From: Delphinapterus leucas
Lineage: Eukaryota; Chordata; Mammalia; Artiodactyla; Monodontidae
Assembly (NCBI RefSeq): GCF_002288925.2
Contig: NW_022098049.1
Location: 2,815,936-2,879,935, forward strand
Direction: 5' to 3'
DNA length: 64,000 bases
Under the pieces are notes generated by a model. The model was given only the letters and a program-made list of their open reading frames with translations. It did not search any database and was not told the origin of the DNA. Both the position numbers and the translations under genes were made by a program. Below are positions 12,355 to 24,950 of the stretch, one piece after another; positions within the stretch are counted from its first letter, which is position 1; every line of letters begins with the position of its first letter.

Positions 12355-12560
12355 TTATTGCAGTGAAGAGCACTGAACTAAAAATCCAAAAGCCTTGACC
12401 CTAATCCCTGCCCTGCTATACATGTATAATATATAACAAGTCACCAAATCTTGACTATATCATAAATCCTCTAGATCTCAGTTTCATGTTACATAAAATG
12501 AGGAGTTTAGGGTCTCTGCATACCTTCTAGCTCTAAGATTCTGATTCTATAGTTATTGTT
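12355..12560 (+). repeat. MIR SINE
   Basis: GAAGAGCACTGAAC, AACAAGTCACCAAATCTTG, CTCAGTTTCATG and AAAATGAGGAGTTTAGG follow the MIR core order. Confidence 0.75.
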
Positions 12561-13272
12561 TATTATATAGCTAGTAGGATTTAAAAAAAAAATAAGAGGC
12601 ATACCACCTAAACATTCATGAAGAAGCACTCTACAGTGAGTAGGGTTATAACTGAAGACTGAGTCTCAAAGGCTGATCGCTGACAGGTTAAATCCTACGA
12701 TTAGTTACTGCTCAGCAGCACCTTACCTCCTAGTGATATCATTTGCCATTATCTATAGAATAAGTATCATTCCTTTTTCCCTACATTGTCCTAAAAATGA
12801 GGACTAACTAAACAATCTACAGAATAACCCAAAATTAAAACTTTTTTCTTCAAAAGACATTTTCATTAAATGCTTAACTTCTGCATACACACTTAGATTA
12901 AACTTTTTAACTTCAGAGTTACATTAGAACTGGCAAAGTAGAGCAAACTGGGGGATTTTTGCACTGCCCTAATATGTTAGCATATACACGTGTGTATGTG
13001 TGTACACACATACTATATGCCTCTCCATTTCTTGGAGGTTCTTACAGTTTAGTTTCTGCTCTTGATACTATATATACAGCCTAAGAAAACTGAGTTATAT
13101 TTATCCTTTATCCTTACAAAATTTCAATTGGCCCATAAAATATTTCTTATTCCTTTCCAAACATTGTGTTATACTTCTTAGGCAACGCATATATATTAAA
13201 TAGTAGTCAAAAATAAAATATGGACAGAGAAGTATTTATTGCAATATTTTAATTTCTCCCTCTCCTCCCCCC

Positions 13273-13303
<31 letters not shown>

Positions 13304-13880
13304 TCAGTTAACACAATTCCTCCTCTACCACCACCATCACAACGTGCAACAGAAGTTAGATATCAAGCTGCATGGAGACTGAATCTGAAAAAAGTTCATG
13401 AATGGCATTAAAGTGAACTTACATAAGACTTCCAAACTATTCAAGAATATACTCTTAAAATATACTTTCCTAAAGTTCAGTTACTTAAACACAGTTTCTC
13501 TTTACAATATTCTGAAGGTTTCCCTGTCCTTTTATCCTACTCATTCATCCTAAAGATATTCATAATTTTTGTTGTTTCTTATGTCTCACTTGCTCTCGTT
13601 ATTTCAACAACTTTGAAAATGTTATTTAAATATAATTAAATATAAGTGATTTTGTCTTTTGTTAAGATCATAAATGTAATCTTTCAGTTAATTAAACATG
13701 CAATTATTAGTTGATCATATCCACAAGGTCTAGGGTTAGATAATAAAAATAAATATTCTGTAGACAGTCTAAAACAGTGATGCAAACAAACAAACAACAA
13801 AAAAAGACTATCACTATAACCAAAGCATTCTACTTCAAACAAGCAAGAAGTTCTGTCAAATAGATGCTTTTCCAGTTGCA
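12561..13880. other. Unassigned sequence with a (CA)n microsatellite
   Basis: A (CA)n run of about 29 bases lies at 13275-13303 after a C-run. The rest is AT-rich. If the candidate exon at 13881-14005 is real, this stretch would contain its 3' untranslated region. Confidence 0.5.
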
Positions 13881-14005
13881 TTAAACATCTGACAAACCAT
13901 CAATACTGCAAGATTGTACTACACCAAAACTATCAGGGGTCTCTGCTGATGATACCTCCTTCACTCGCTTCACAATGGCAATCTCGGGTTTAGGATACCT
14001 GCATG
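13881..14005 (-). other. Candidate alternative last exon (in phase with TMEM65 exon 1), unrecognised
   Basis: On the minus strand an acceptor-like TATTTTTAG precedes 125 bases that stay open and end in TAA at 13881-13883. If spliced to TMEM65 exon 1 (phase 1), the joined frame reads Ala-Cys-Arg followed by YPKPEIAIVKRVKEVSSAET and then a Ser/Asp-rich end, SCSIDGLSDV. The composition looks protein-like (alternating charged and hydrophobic residues) and not repeat-like. I do not recognise the peptide. The following sequence resembles a 3' untranslated region, with an AATAAA on the minus strand at about 13230. It could also be a 5'-truncated processed pseudogene or chance; the polypyrimidine tract is weak. 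Confidence 0.3.
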
Positions 14006-14109
14006 CTAAAAATATTTTTAAATCAATGTATTCAAGCAATAATATAAATAAAATATGTATAAGTTTTCAAATGTATATGAAATTTTGAAGTGAAACATGC
14101 TAGAATATG

Positions 14110-15176
14110 GGCAGTCCTCATTTTGCACAATAGTGTGGGGACATAAAAATGACAATGCAAGCTGCAAAGCAAAGAATAACTGATGGAAAAAATCACAACT
14201 GTTCTGCGACCTTAAAAAAATTTTTTTTTCTAAAATATTATGAATTCTCTTACTGGCAGTTATATAGGGAAAGTTTTTAAATAGTAAAACTGATGTTTAT
14301 TTACTACACTGTAATTTAAAATATTAGAAACACTGAGAAATAAAGTGTTTTATGCTTTGTAAAAAAAAATTCAATGATCAAAAGTTGCTTCAATCGTGCT
14401 AGCACTCTCTTTCTCATCATATAACTTACAATATGGAACAAGCATCTTTTCTATGCCTTGGTGAATTGTCACACTCCTTTCTAAGTCTGAAATAGTTTGC
14501 ATTTTATCTTTCATATTTTTATATCATGAAATATCTGAGAGTTCCTTTAATGTGAAATTTTTACCAGAGTCACTTATCTGGAACATCATCCTTTTCATCA
14601 CAACCTTCTCACTTTCCTCACTCATGTCCATAAGTTTGCGGTCTCTTAGCTCCTCTGGCTGCATATCTGGAGTCTCTCAAATGGCAGCCGTTCAACAGCA
14701 GTGAACATTCCCACAGTCAGCTATTTCTTCTATAACCTCATTTACATTTGATTAAAATTTCACTTCAGTATTATCACTTTGCTGCATTTTCATCTTTTTT
14801 GGTCCATCCCCTTTTCATTATCTTTTTTTTTTTTTAAACGTCTTACACGTATATCACTGGGAGACAAGGAGGCAACACAACTACACATTTTGCTGTCTGC
14901 GTGTGAACTGAATAACAGATAAGTAGTGACCAATCACTGACAGACCGTGAAAGAGTGATATGATTGGTCACAATCATGAGGCACCCCCCTGTTTTTACAC
15001 AGTGATTTGTGGACTGAGGAGCTAGCAGCAAAGTTAATACTTTATGCAATTACTCAGAGTTAATATACCGTGGTAAATAAAATTTGAACCTTGTTGTTGG
15101 AGACTGGTGTTATTTAACTAAAACATGGTTACTAAAATTCATGCTTATGGGAACTGTTTAAAGCAGGGACTGACTG
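14110..15176. mobile_element. Possible DNA-transposon remnant
   Basis: The left end GCAGTCCTCATTTTGCAC and right end GTTTAAAGCAGGGACTGACT look like degraded inverted termini about 1.06 kb apart. Between them are scrambled coding-like traces. The family (Tigger-like or other) is not certain. Confidence 0.35.
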
Positions 15177-15199
15177 CAATAACAAAAAACATGAATTAT

Positions 15200-16340
15200 T
15201 TAATGAAATGAGCATAAATTCAATGGTGGTGATGGGATATTGGTGACATGTAGGAGGAATGATCAAAAGAATAAATATATTAAGGATAATGGGAGTCAGG
15301 TATTTTTCCATCAGAGAATAAAGTTAGAAATACAGAAAGACAGAAACAAGAATGTACCCTGTGATGTTGGATCAGGATTGGAAAAATTGTTATGATGAAC
15401 TCTTATGTTATAATAGATATGGATAGATAGAGAAATATAAATAATATTTATTATGTATATAAATACATACATTCATATATTCACTAACTCTGTCCACTGT
15501 GGGGGCCTGAGAACAGCAGCACCCTAATAGCTATGAGCACACCTAATGTGCACGTCTTGGTTTCTAAATACCATCCTACACCGAGAAAAAACAGGGCTCC
15601 TTATAGAAATGGCTGATTCCAGGGCTAGGGTAGGAAATGTGCTAAGATTAGCCTAGAATATCGCATGGTGCCAAAAAGGAAACGTTCAAAGAGTAACGGA
15701 GGTGTCAAAAAGACAAGAAGCCAACTTGAAGGAGTTACCACTGGTGAAATATGGGACTGTCTGAGGGTCAAAAATGAAAGTAATGAATTGTAACCTATTA
15801 AATAGAGTAAGAATTCATGAATATATATTGATATGAATTCATAACTTGAATAGTTGATGAGGAATGGGATAATTCATAGACTCAAGGTACCTCCCCACAA
15901 AATATTGATTACAAAAAGGAAAATAGTAACTCTCTAGTGGATAAGTCAGACAGATATTACTTCATCAAATGTTCAAAGGAAATGGTTAACCAAGAAATAG
16001 TTAACATCATCAGAAACAAAGAAAAATCATGAGCAACTGATAGGATGAAAACAACATAAAATTACTTCTGTGATATTCCTACTTAAGATGCATAACTGGA
16101 ATCTATTCATGAGGAAAGAGACAAAACCAAATTGAAGTATATGCTACAAAATAACTGGTCTGTAATCCTCAAAACTATCAAGGTAATGAAAGCCAAAGGA
16201 AAGACTGAGAAACTGTTTCAAATAAAGGAAATTCTAAATGCAATATGTGATTTGGACTGGATCTTTTTGGTGTAAAGGAGCATTATTGGGACAACTGGTG
16301 AAACCTGAGTGACAAAGAATAGTAATCTTTCCATGTTATA
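15200..16340 (+). mobile_element. Old L1 3' region
   Basis: Sequence such as GTGATGTTGGATCAGGATTG and TTGGGACAACTGGTGAAACC resembles the 3' untranslated region of old (L1ME-like) LINEs. There are no open frames of note. Confidence 0.5.
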
Positions 16341-16870
16341 TTGTGGCTTACATGGGACAATATTCTTCTTAGTAGGAAGTATAGGCCAAAGTATTCCAGC
16401 TGTAGTGGGCATCGTGATGCACAGTTGATCCTTGGCTGCCCGAAGTCCTTCCGAGAGACAGCCCTCAGTGACAGTCCTCTTAGGGCACTGCTTCAGCTGA
16501 AGAATGCTGCCTCACCCAAGGCTCTGCCCCCTGCCCAGCGCAGTTCCGCATGTAATTTCACAGAGGAAGAGGCCTGGACCTGTCACCCAACTCAGGACAG
16601 CATTGAAGGGTCATTCTATCTCTAGACCTCTCCTCAGGTTCAGCTAAGGCTTCGGTTGAGACTGTATCACTTTACTTCTACCTCTGCCCCAAACTCCTTC
16701 CTTCCCTTCCCTTTCTAAGGTGAGGTGTCCAAACAGCACTCCTAGTAAACTTCCTGCATGCTAAATTTTGTCTCAAAGACTGCTTCCCAAAGAACCTACC
16801 CTGTGCCAGGGATGACAGAGCATCATGTCAGCAACTTATTCTCAAATGATTCAGGGGAAGGAAAAAAATC
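16341..16870 (+). repeat. Probable old LTR-like repeat
   Basis: GC-richer than its surroundings, ending with CTTCCTGCATGCTAAATTTT and TCTCAAAGACTGCTTCCCAA, an order seen at the 3' end of several old mammalian LTRs. The 94-codon open frame through it shows no domain. Confidence 0.4.
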
Positions 16871-18560
16871 TTACTATACTACACTTGAAACTTTTTCAGA
16901 AATTTGAGATTGTTTCTAAATTTTAAAAGTAATACAAAATTGAGTGGGGAAAACATAGGAAGAATAGGATGAAGAAAAGCAGAAGAAGAAAAGTATGACA
17001 TAGGACATGGTTCACTGAAGAAATGAGACTAACCAATGAACAGTATATTCAAGGTAATAATGGGAAATAAAAAGAAATTAGAACAAAGGAATAAATCTAT
17101 TACACAGCATTTATTACTCAAAAGTGATCGTTGCATAACTATAAAATCAGTGTTAACAATTCACACTTTTTGTAATGTTCTTAACAGGTCCCTTTGAGTA
17201 GAAAAAAATGCTATAATAATGTTTTTTTAAACCATAAGATCTTTCTAACACACAAACAAAATTTGCTAGCTCACAAAATATGCCACATCTTACATTATCA
17301 CTCTCACATGTTTGCCTGTTTCCTTTCAAAATGCAAGGATGCCTGAGTTTATCTACATGACCTCAACTTTCTCACCTTAAAAACAAAAACACTTGCTATA
17401 ACCTTGCTATTCAAAATATTGCCCCCCTGAACCTGTAGCACTGAATCATTGGGAACTTGTTAGAAATGCAGAACTCAAGCTCAACCCCAAATCTACTGAA
17501 ACAGCATCTGTATTTCAGTAAGATTCCCAGATCATTTTATATGTACATTAAACTTTGTGAAGCAGGTTCTAGTTTTCACTGTGGGATATAGAGAGCTACA
17601 AAGAGTATTGCTCCCACCCTTACAGTGAAATGAAGTCAAACTAAATTCAAATTTATGACTTATTTCAAACCCATAAGAGAACTCAAGTCACAAAGCAAAC
17701 AACTGGCCCTACATCAAAAGAGAAGCAGGCACCTGCAAGGACAGAGGAGACGTTAGCACATGCTTACTTGAGACAGATGCAACTGGACACCATACGAATA
17801 CGGCTAGAATAGTAAGGGAACAGGTGAAGGCAGAGTGACAGCCAGTGCAACAGTGTGAAGGCATTAGGGTACGAATAAATTGTGGGAGTCTGCACCTTCT
17901 TGCAGGTTCTTTCACCAGAAATCTCACCAGACACAAAAGGTAATAGAAGGAGCCCTAAGAAAGCGTCCATTGTGGTACAGACCTAGAGGAAGGGAAAAAG
18001 CAGTAGTGCAGAAGGGACATGAAACTCTACCTGGATCCCTTTCTCAACCTCTCCTATAAGTCAAAAGCCTTAATCTGTGAGAACAGCAAAAATACTGTCA
18101 CCCGTGGGCAGGTAGGGTGACTAACCATCCAGTTTGCCTGGGACTCTTTCAGTTTTAGCACTTAAAGTACCACATCCCAGGAAAAAAATGTTCTCTCTAG
18201 CCTTTAGGTATTTTAATTTGAAAGTGGAGTTTCAAATCATCTTCTTGATTTCTCTAAGCTTCTTACCAAAGAAAATGAAAAGACATTACTTGCTAAATGG
18301 CCTGTATATTTTCTACACAATACTGCTAAAAAGAGGTATAATTTGCTTACCTGTGATATTACATTTTTCCCTGATAAACTAGAATTCTACACAGAACTCT
18401 GTAAAAAACGAGTAAACTAGTAACATATATTTAAAATAAGTTCAGACTTCTGACCGATTAGGAAAGAGGGAATCTTAGTAGTACTCAAGCTACGGCCCAA
18501 CACCTCCTGCCCTCCATATCCAAAGTTCCCTTTAAAGAGTTGAATCCTTCCTTATTGATA
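16871..18560. other. Mostly unassigned; MER20-like fragment near 17430-17580
   Basis: GGGAACTTGTTAGAAATGCA and CCCAGATCATTTTATATG fit a hAT-type MER20 copy. The rest is unique AT-rich DNA with only small open frames. Confidence 0.45.
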
Positions 18561-18569
18561 CTGCCTCCT

Positions 18570-19930
18570 CAGCCAACTAAAATCTGGCTTCTCCTCACTT
18601 AATTCTTGACAAAGACATCACTCTTTTGTGTTGTTATATCCAATAGACCTTCTTTACTCCACCCTCCCAACCGCCAGTCTTCCTCTTATTTGAACCATCT
18701 AAAGCATCAGATCATTCCCTCTTTCTTGAAATGCTGTCTTCTTCACTTAGCTTCTGGAATACACTATTCTTGTTATTTTTCCTGACTTTGTAGACACTCC
18801 TCAGTCTCCCTCTAGTTCTGATCCTTCTTCATTTTCCCTTCCAATAAACACTGGTGCTTTTCAGAGTTCTGTCCTGGATCTTCCTCTCCATCTATATACA
18901 GCTGTTGACACCCACACTTACATCTTCAGCCTAAACTTCTATGAGCTCCAGATTTAAGTGTATAAATAAACACACATGCATAAACACACACACCTACTTA
19001 TTTGACATCTCCATTTATATTCACAAAGGTATCTACAATTTGACATGTCCAAAATTAACACTTTAAGTTCCACACCCCCAAATCTATTCTTTCCCCAGTC
19101 TTCTCCCTCACAGTTAATAATAACGCTTTTTACTCAGTCAGTATAGTCAGAAACCTAAGTCATCACTTACTATTTCCTTTCCCTTAATTATCTGACCCTT
19201 TCTAACCCATCAGCAAGTCCCATCAGTTCACTCTCACAAGTATGTCTTGACTCCATCTCCTCCTCTTCATCTCTGTGGCCACCTAGTCTCAGCCACCATC
19301 ATTGCTAGCCTAGACTACTGTAACAGCTTCCTAAGTGGTCTCCCAGCTTACACATCTGCACCCTCCAATCTGTTCTCCAATAGCAGCCAGAGGGCTCTTC
19401 AAATACCATTATTTCACTAATGCTTAAATGCTCGAATGGCCTTCATATGGTTTACCCAGAAAGGTCCTGGCCTATCTGGCTTCTGCCTACCTACATCTCA
19501 TCCCATTCCACTCTACCCTTTGTTCATTAAGTTCCACTCATATTTGCCTTCTTTCAATTCCTACACTATGTGAAGTCCCTTCCTATCTCAGGCTCTTGGT
19601 ATTTGCTTTTCCTTCTGAGAATGCGCTTCCTCCATCTGTGTGAATGAATGGCTTCTTCTCAATCCTTTATTTTCAGCTTAAATATTACCTAAACAGAGGC
19701 CTTCCCAGATCACTTTAAGTAAAGTAAATGTCCTTCTATTTATTCTTCTAATAGCACACACTATCTATAATTATTTTATTATTTACTTTATTGCTCTTTA
19801 TCTTTCCTCTCTCAAAAATGTAGGTTTCATGAGAGTATTTCACTGAATTAGTTCTCTGACACACCTCCAATATGCAGTACCGAGTCTACTATGGTAGGGA
19901 GAGTAACAAATATTTGTTACACAAATAAAT
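18570..19930 (+). repeat. L2 LINE 3' region, fragmented
   Basis: Pyrimidine-rich sequence with the landmarks of L2 coding remains and 3' end: CTCACAAGTATGTCTTGACT, CAGCCAGAGGGCTCTTC, AGGCCTTCCCAGATCAC and the final AACAAATATTTGTTAC. Confidence 0.7.
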
Positions 19931-20299
19931 TTTCTAAGTTTAGAAAGGTTTTCTATGAATAGCATGTTAGATTTTTTTAAACTCATTTAAAAATCTAAAG
20001 GAAAACTAGAATAATGGTTAGAAAGTTAAAGATTTATAACAGTTGGAAGGCCCAAATACTAGTTTTCTGACTTTTTCAAAATCCCCCCACAATTTATAAA
20101 CTTTTTTGCACACTGATTTTACTTTGATTTCCCTTATTTTAAAAGTAACAATGCTATATTTGCTTTTGTATTGAATGTGTATATTATGCAAACATATAAA
20201 AGATAGACTAAGATATACTACCAGCACATGTGACTTTTATTGAGCATTTGAGTTGTTACCTTTTTTCCCAGCACATGTTAAAAAAATTCCAGGTATGAA

Positions 20300-20545
20300 T
20301 ATCTACAGAAAGGTGCAATAATAAGAACAGGGATTTTAAAGTCAAACAAAGCGAAGCTAAAAACTCTGCCACAGAGGTTTTAGGATCTTGGGCAAGCTCC
20401 TCAGCATCTTAATCCATAGAAGAGAGATAATTCCTTCTCTCTCCAAGAGAAGTAAACAGAATAATTACATGAAAACTCACTTAATTAGCCCAGTATGTCT
20501 ATAGCAAACATTCAATAACTGCTAAGTAATGGTAATGAAAATGGT
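20300..20545 (+). repeat. MIR SINE
   Basis: GGATTTTAAAGTCAAAC, CTCTGCCACAG, GATCTTGGGCAAGCTCC and GCAAACATTCAATAACTGC in the MIR order. Confidence 0.65.
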
Positions 20546-21472
20546 GTTGGCAGCAGCAATACTGGTAGCAGTGGGATGTCTTCTATAAAATATAAGAACC
20601 ATTATACAACAGAAATTCAGAAGTTATATTACAAAATATCATGCTATTTTTAAAATTACAAATGTTTTAATAACCCAGTGCCCTAAATAGTCTACCCTAA
20701 AACTCAGAAAGAAGACAGAAAATCTAAAGTAAACCAAGTAAAGAACACCATTCTAACCTAAACTTCTCTGAACCTAAGTGCCTTTCAGGTATTTACAGCA
20801 ACAATCCTTTGAACGGCCATAATCGTAACATTAGCAGAAATACAAGATCTTCAGTGTGAGATCTGAAGAGTCAGAGGTCCATAGCAATGTGATAGGTGCG
20901 ACTGGCTAGCTGGAGAGACAGGAGAGTAGTGGTCTGTGACCCTGAAATGTCTATCAAGATTAAACCCTACTGAATAGCATAAGGGTGAAGAGAGAAAGAG
21001 ATACTGAAAGAAATATAAGAAGAAAAAAAAAAAACCACCATGAAAGAGTGACAGAGAGCAGACATCAGAAACAACAAGAGATGCCCGAGAAGCAGACCTC
21101 CTTCCACAGCAGCAAACTTTACCACAAGGGACGAATGAGGATAGAGCAGAGCAGTCCGAGGGCACTGTGGATGGAGTGGGGCAGGGGCAGAACAAATCCG
21201 ACACACCTCACCAGCACTATGACACGGTCTGAAAGCATGCCAACGGAAACAGCACAGCGTTCTGGGGGCATCTGGTGTGATGACTAGTATCTCTACAAAT
21301 AGAAGTTAAGTAGCCCCAAAGAAAATCATCGTACTAAAATACAGTATACAAGGACTCAGACATCTGGTACAAGCAAAACTGTGCTCGTTATACTTTTACT
21401 AAGGCAGAGAAAAAAGCAGTATGTTCAAATATGTTGCCATCAAACACAGTCAAAGTAAACGTTTCAGAGGTT
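20546..21472. other. Unassigned sequence, partly GC-richer
   Basis: At 20850-21290 overlapping open frames of 80-117 codons occur on both strands across a purine-rich stretch. No domain, start context or splice pattern supports a gene. Confidence 0.45.
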
Positions 21473-21491
21473 AAGAGGAATGATGTTTTGT

Positions 21492-21695
21492 ACAGAGGAA
21501 CCGGTTTGCAAGGCAGAAATAGAGACACAGAGATAGAGAACAAACGTATGGACACCAAGGGGGGAAAGCGGGGGTGGGGGTGGGGGTGGGATGAATTGGG
21601 AGGTTGGGATTGACATGTATACACTGATATGTATAAAATGGATAACTAATAAGAACCTGCTGTATAAAAAAAATGAAATAAAATTTAAAAAAAAA
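21492..21695 (+). mobile_element. L1 3'-end insertion with G-quadruplex tract
   Basis: About 204 bases: the L1 3' untranslated purine tract (five G-runs at 21559-21590), GGGATTGACATGTATACAC, ATAAGAACCTGCTGTAT, then an early A-rich tail (internal deletion). Flanked by a 19-base duplication differing at one base, AAGAGGAATGATGTTTTGT at 21473-21491 and its copy at 21696-21714. Confidence 0.9.
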
Positions 21696-21714
21696 AAGAG
21701 GAATGACGTTTTGT

Positions 21715-22485
21715 TACCTGCAAGGTCCTTTGTCTAGAAGAGTCTCTTACTTACCAGATGGTCTGAGGTAACTACGTTATTATATTTTAACAAATAACTA
21801 CTTGCTTTCATGTCGTTGTTTTCATTCACTTAAAGCATAAACCTATGAGTCAAAGACAAGGCTAGAATCTTACATACTAATTAATTCAGCTGACGAGCAA
21901 GATGCTAATAAAATCTGCACTCAGGAATTTAGTCCCTATTTGTTCCAGTTAGCTTTATATTCTCTCATGCCAAAGAAAACCACATAAGAGTATAGTTATA
22001 CAAATGCATCACTATTTTTAGAAAAACTAAAACAGTCGCCACTGATAGTGATTCAATATCAGATCATTCCCAACATTCAAGATTACCCATTATCTTTATT
22101 TCTGCCTGACCCTTTGGATGACCCTATAAAGTTGCAGACTTTATATTATTTCAATTTTCCTATCTACAAACATCTTTATAAAAATTTGCTTGTCACAACT
22201 GCTATAAAAAGTAAGAAAATAGTGACTATTGAGAGGAACACCAGCAAATTACTGCTGAATTCAACTATGGCAGTGTTTGACTTATCTGGAAGCCCTATTT
22301 TCTAAGGGTCGAATATTTAGAATTTAGTTAAGAACTTAGAAGTGAAAGGACATCACAATCAAGGAAAAGAGTTATCACAAAGCTCATTTATTTGATAATG
22401 AGGTGAAGAGTCTGATACAGCATTTCATATAAAGCGATGGCCCTCAAGCAGATTGGTTTTGCTAAATTCCTCCCTTTCCTCCCAC
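21715..22485. other. Unassigned AT-rich intronic sequence
   Basis: Nothing recognised apart from one 85-codon open frame at 22048-22305 with no known motif. Confidence 0.4.
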
Positions 22486-22489
22486 CCAG

Positions 22490-22690
22490 TGTCTCCTCCA
22501 GGGAATATTTGGCAATGTCTAGAGACATTTTTGGTACACAAAACTTGGGGTGAGGAGGGTGGGAGGGTGCTACTGGCATCTAGTGGCTAGAAGACAGGGA
22601 TGCTGCTAAATATCCTATGTGGAGGGCAGCCCCACAACAAGAATCATACAGCCCAAACGTCACTACCACCAAGGCTAAGATATCCTGATA
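22490..22690 (+). mobile_element. MER5A (hAT-Charlie) DNA element
   Basis: ATTTGGCAATGTCTAGAGAC, GGTGCTACTGGCATCTAGTG, GATGCTGCTAAATATCCTAT and CAGCCCCACAACAAGAATCA match the MER5A order closely. Confidence 0.8.
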
Positions 22691-23084
22691 TAGAGGAAAG
22701 AGTCCTATACATCTCTGTCTCCCTCTGTCTCTCTATATATCTATCAATCAAATGAATCACTATCACTATACTGGCACTCAGTACAAGAACGAATGGTCAA
22801 AAGTCTTAAGACAAACAAACAAAAACTAATATGTTACTGGTATGCATTAATAAAGAAAGATGTAATACAAGATTTCCAACAGAAACGATTAATTTTTAAA
22901 TGTTATAAAGGATATAAAGGAACTGATATAAAGGAACAAACTACAATTATTAGTTATGGTTACCTACATAGAATATCTCCTCCTAATTTCCCTTCCCTTG
23001 AATCTAGACTGGTCTTAGTAACTTGTTTGACCAATAGCATACAGCAGAAATGACATTCTGGGACTTGCAAGGCTAGGTCATAAA

Positions 23085-23535
23085 CTGTGGTAGGTTGAAT
23101 AATACCCCTCCCCATATGTCCCCATCCTAATCCTCCTACCTGTGAATACATCACCTCATATGGCAAAGGAGAGTTTGCAGATGTGATTAAGTTAAGGATT
23201 TTGAGAAAGATTAATCCAGAACTATCCAGGGGGGCCCTAAATGTAATCACGAGGGTCCTTATAAAAGAGAGGCAAAAAGGTCAATGATGTGACAACCGAA
23301 GCAGAGATTAATGTGAGCAAGAACCAAGGAATACCAAAAGCTGGAAGAAACAAGGACCAGATTCTCCCCTAGAACCTCCAGAAGGACAGGGCATTGCTAA
23401 CACTTTTATTTTAGCCCCTTAAGTCTAATTTTGGACCTCAGACTTCCAGAACTCTAAGAGAATAAATTTGTGTTGTTTTAAGCCACTATATTTGTGGCAA
23501 TTTGTTACAGCAACAATGGGAAACTGATAACAAAG
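23085..23535 (+). repeat. MLT1-type MaLR LTR
   Basis: GTGGTAGGTTGAATAATACC, TTTGCAGATGTGATTAAGTT, GGGTCCTTATAAAAGAG, CCTCCAGAAGGACAGGGC and TGTTGTTTTAAGCCACTAT follow the MLT1 LTR order; the last part includes its poly(A) signal region. Confidence 0.8.
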
Positions 23536-23559
23536 TCTTACAGCTTCTACTTAGTTCTC

Positions 23560-23880
23560 TTGGAACATTTTCTCTGGAAGTCCTGACCATTTTAAGACTG
23601 TCATACTGGTGAGATCACATGCATCTACTCTGGTCAATAGTTCTCGTTGAACCCAGCCTTCCAGCCATGTCCAACAAAGTGCCAGACAAGTGAGTGAAGC
23701 CATCTTGGACTCTGTGACCAGCTCATCTGCCAGCCGTTTACCGAGTGACCCCCAGAGATACCATGTGAAAGAGACGAATCACCCAGCTGAGTCCTGCCTA
23801 TATTTCTGATCCACAAAATCATGAGAAATAATGGAACGGTCGTTGTTTTATGTCACAAATAACTCTGGACCTCAAGTTAC
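23560..23880 (+). repeat. MLT1H-like LTR fragment
   Basis: GTGAGTGAAGCCATCTTGGA, GTGACCAGCTCATCTGCCAG and CCACAAAATCATGAGAAATA fit a diverged MaLR LTR. Confidence 0.55.
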
Positions 23881-24726
23881 ATGTTAAATGATGATTAAAG
23901 ATTGTTAAATAGAATATATCCATTTTGTAATGGAAGAAAAAACTCCTATTTATATTATCTGTTTTCTAGGCAGTAATCCCTAGTTATAGGGCTACTCCAA
24001 CATTCCCATTAATTCTAAAGAATTGTAATTAAGCTTGCTGGAATATACTGCTGTAACTAGATTCTTTCCATATTGGTAAAATAACTGATTGTAACAAAGC
24101 TTCATTTACTTATCCAGGGCCAGGATATAGAAGCTCTCAGCTTATTAGAGATCACTCACTCTTCCTGACTCAATCCATATTTCATATCCTCATCCTGTTC
24201 TTCTCCTCTTTCAGGTCTAGTTATTCCTTTATTCCTCTTTTACTGTTTCAACTAAGGCACCTAAATATCTTTACTCACAAATCTTAATTTGGAGTATGAA
24301 ATGTTTTCTTGCCCTCTTTCTTATTCTCTTTGAGCAAAAGCCAAGATTATCTCCAGTTCATCTAGAGGTTAATAGCTTAACAGCACTGCCACTTTCTTAT
24401 ATAATCCTATACAAGGAGCTGAGAAAAATGGGGATACTCTTGTTAAGAGTCCAAGATCCCTAGTGGACTGGAACTCCACAAAAAATCGTATTTGTTTCTA
24501 TGTATTCTAAGTATGCTATATGGCAAGTTCTCAAAACAAAACTCCTCATGCTACCTTAAGTAAATAATCACAACGGTGGGGAACTACAAGATTAAATTTA
24601 GAATTATATGGTGTATCTATATGGATGTAGATAAATGGTAAAAAAATTTTGTAAAAAAAATTTTTTAAACATATACAATTATCACTTACACAGAGAAACA
24701 AAAAAAAAAAAAAGCAAGCTGATTAA
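23881..24726. other. Unassigned AT-rich intronic sequence
   Basis: No gene or clear repeat recognised. It ends in a poly(A) run next to a SINE. Confidence 0.4.
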
Positions 24727-24739
24727 GATCCTGCATTGA

Positions 24740-24950
24740 GGGCTTCCCTGGTGGCGCAGTGGTTGAGAGTCTGCGTGCCGATGCAGGAAACGCGGGTTCG
24801 TGCCCCGGACCGGGAAGATCCCACATGCCGCGGAGCAGCTGGGCCCGTGAGCCATGGCCGCTGAGCCTGCGCGTCCAGAGCCTGTGCTCCGCAACGGGAG
24901 AGGCCACAACAGTGAGAGGCCCGCCTACCACAAAAAAAAAAAAAAAAAAA
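24740..24950 (+). repeat. CHR SINE, short cetacean form
   Basis: GGCTTCCCTGGTGGCGCAGT head, GCCATGGCCGCTGAGCC body and A-tail. Imperfect target duplication GATCCTGCATTGA at 24727-24739 and GATCTAGCATTGA at 24951-24963. Confidence 0.93.

Noticed and set aside
14843..15049. 68-codon minus-strand frame inside the possible DNA transposon
   Set aside because: Too short and without a transposase motif; probably chance in a decayed element.
20851..21287. Overlapping 79-117-codon frames on both strands
   Set aside because: Purine-rich sequence on one strand keeps frames open on both; no domain, no splice signals, and the two strands compete equally.
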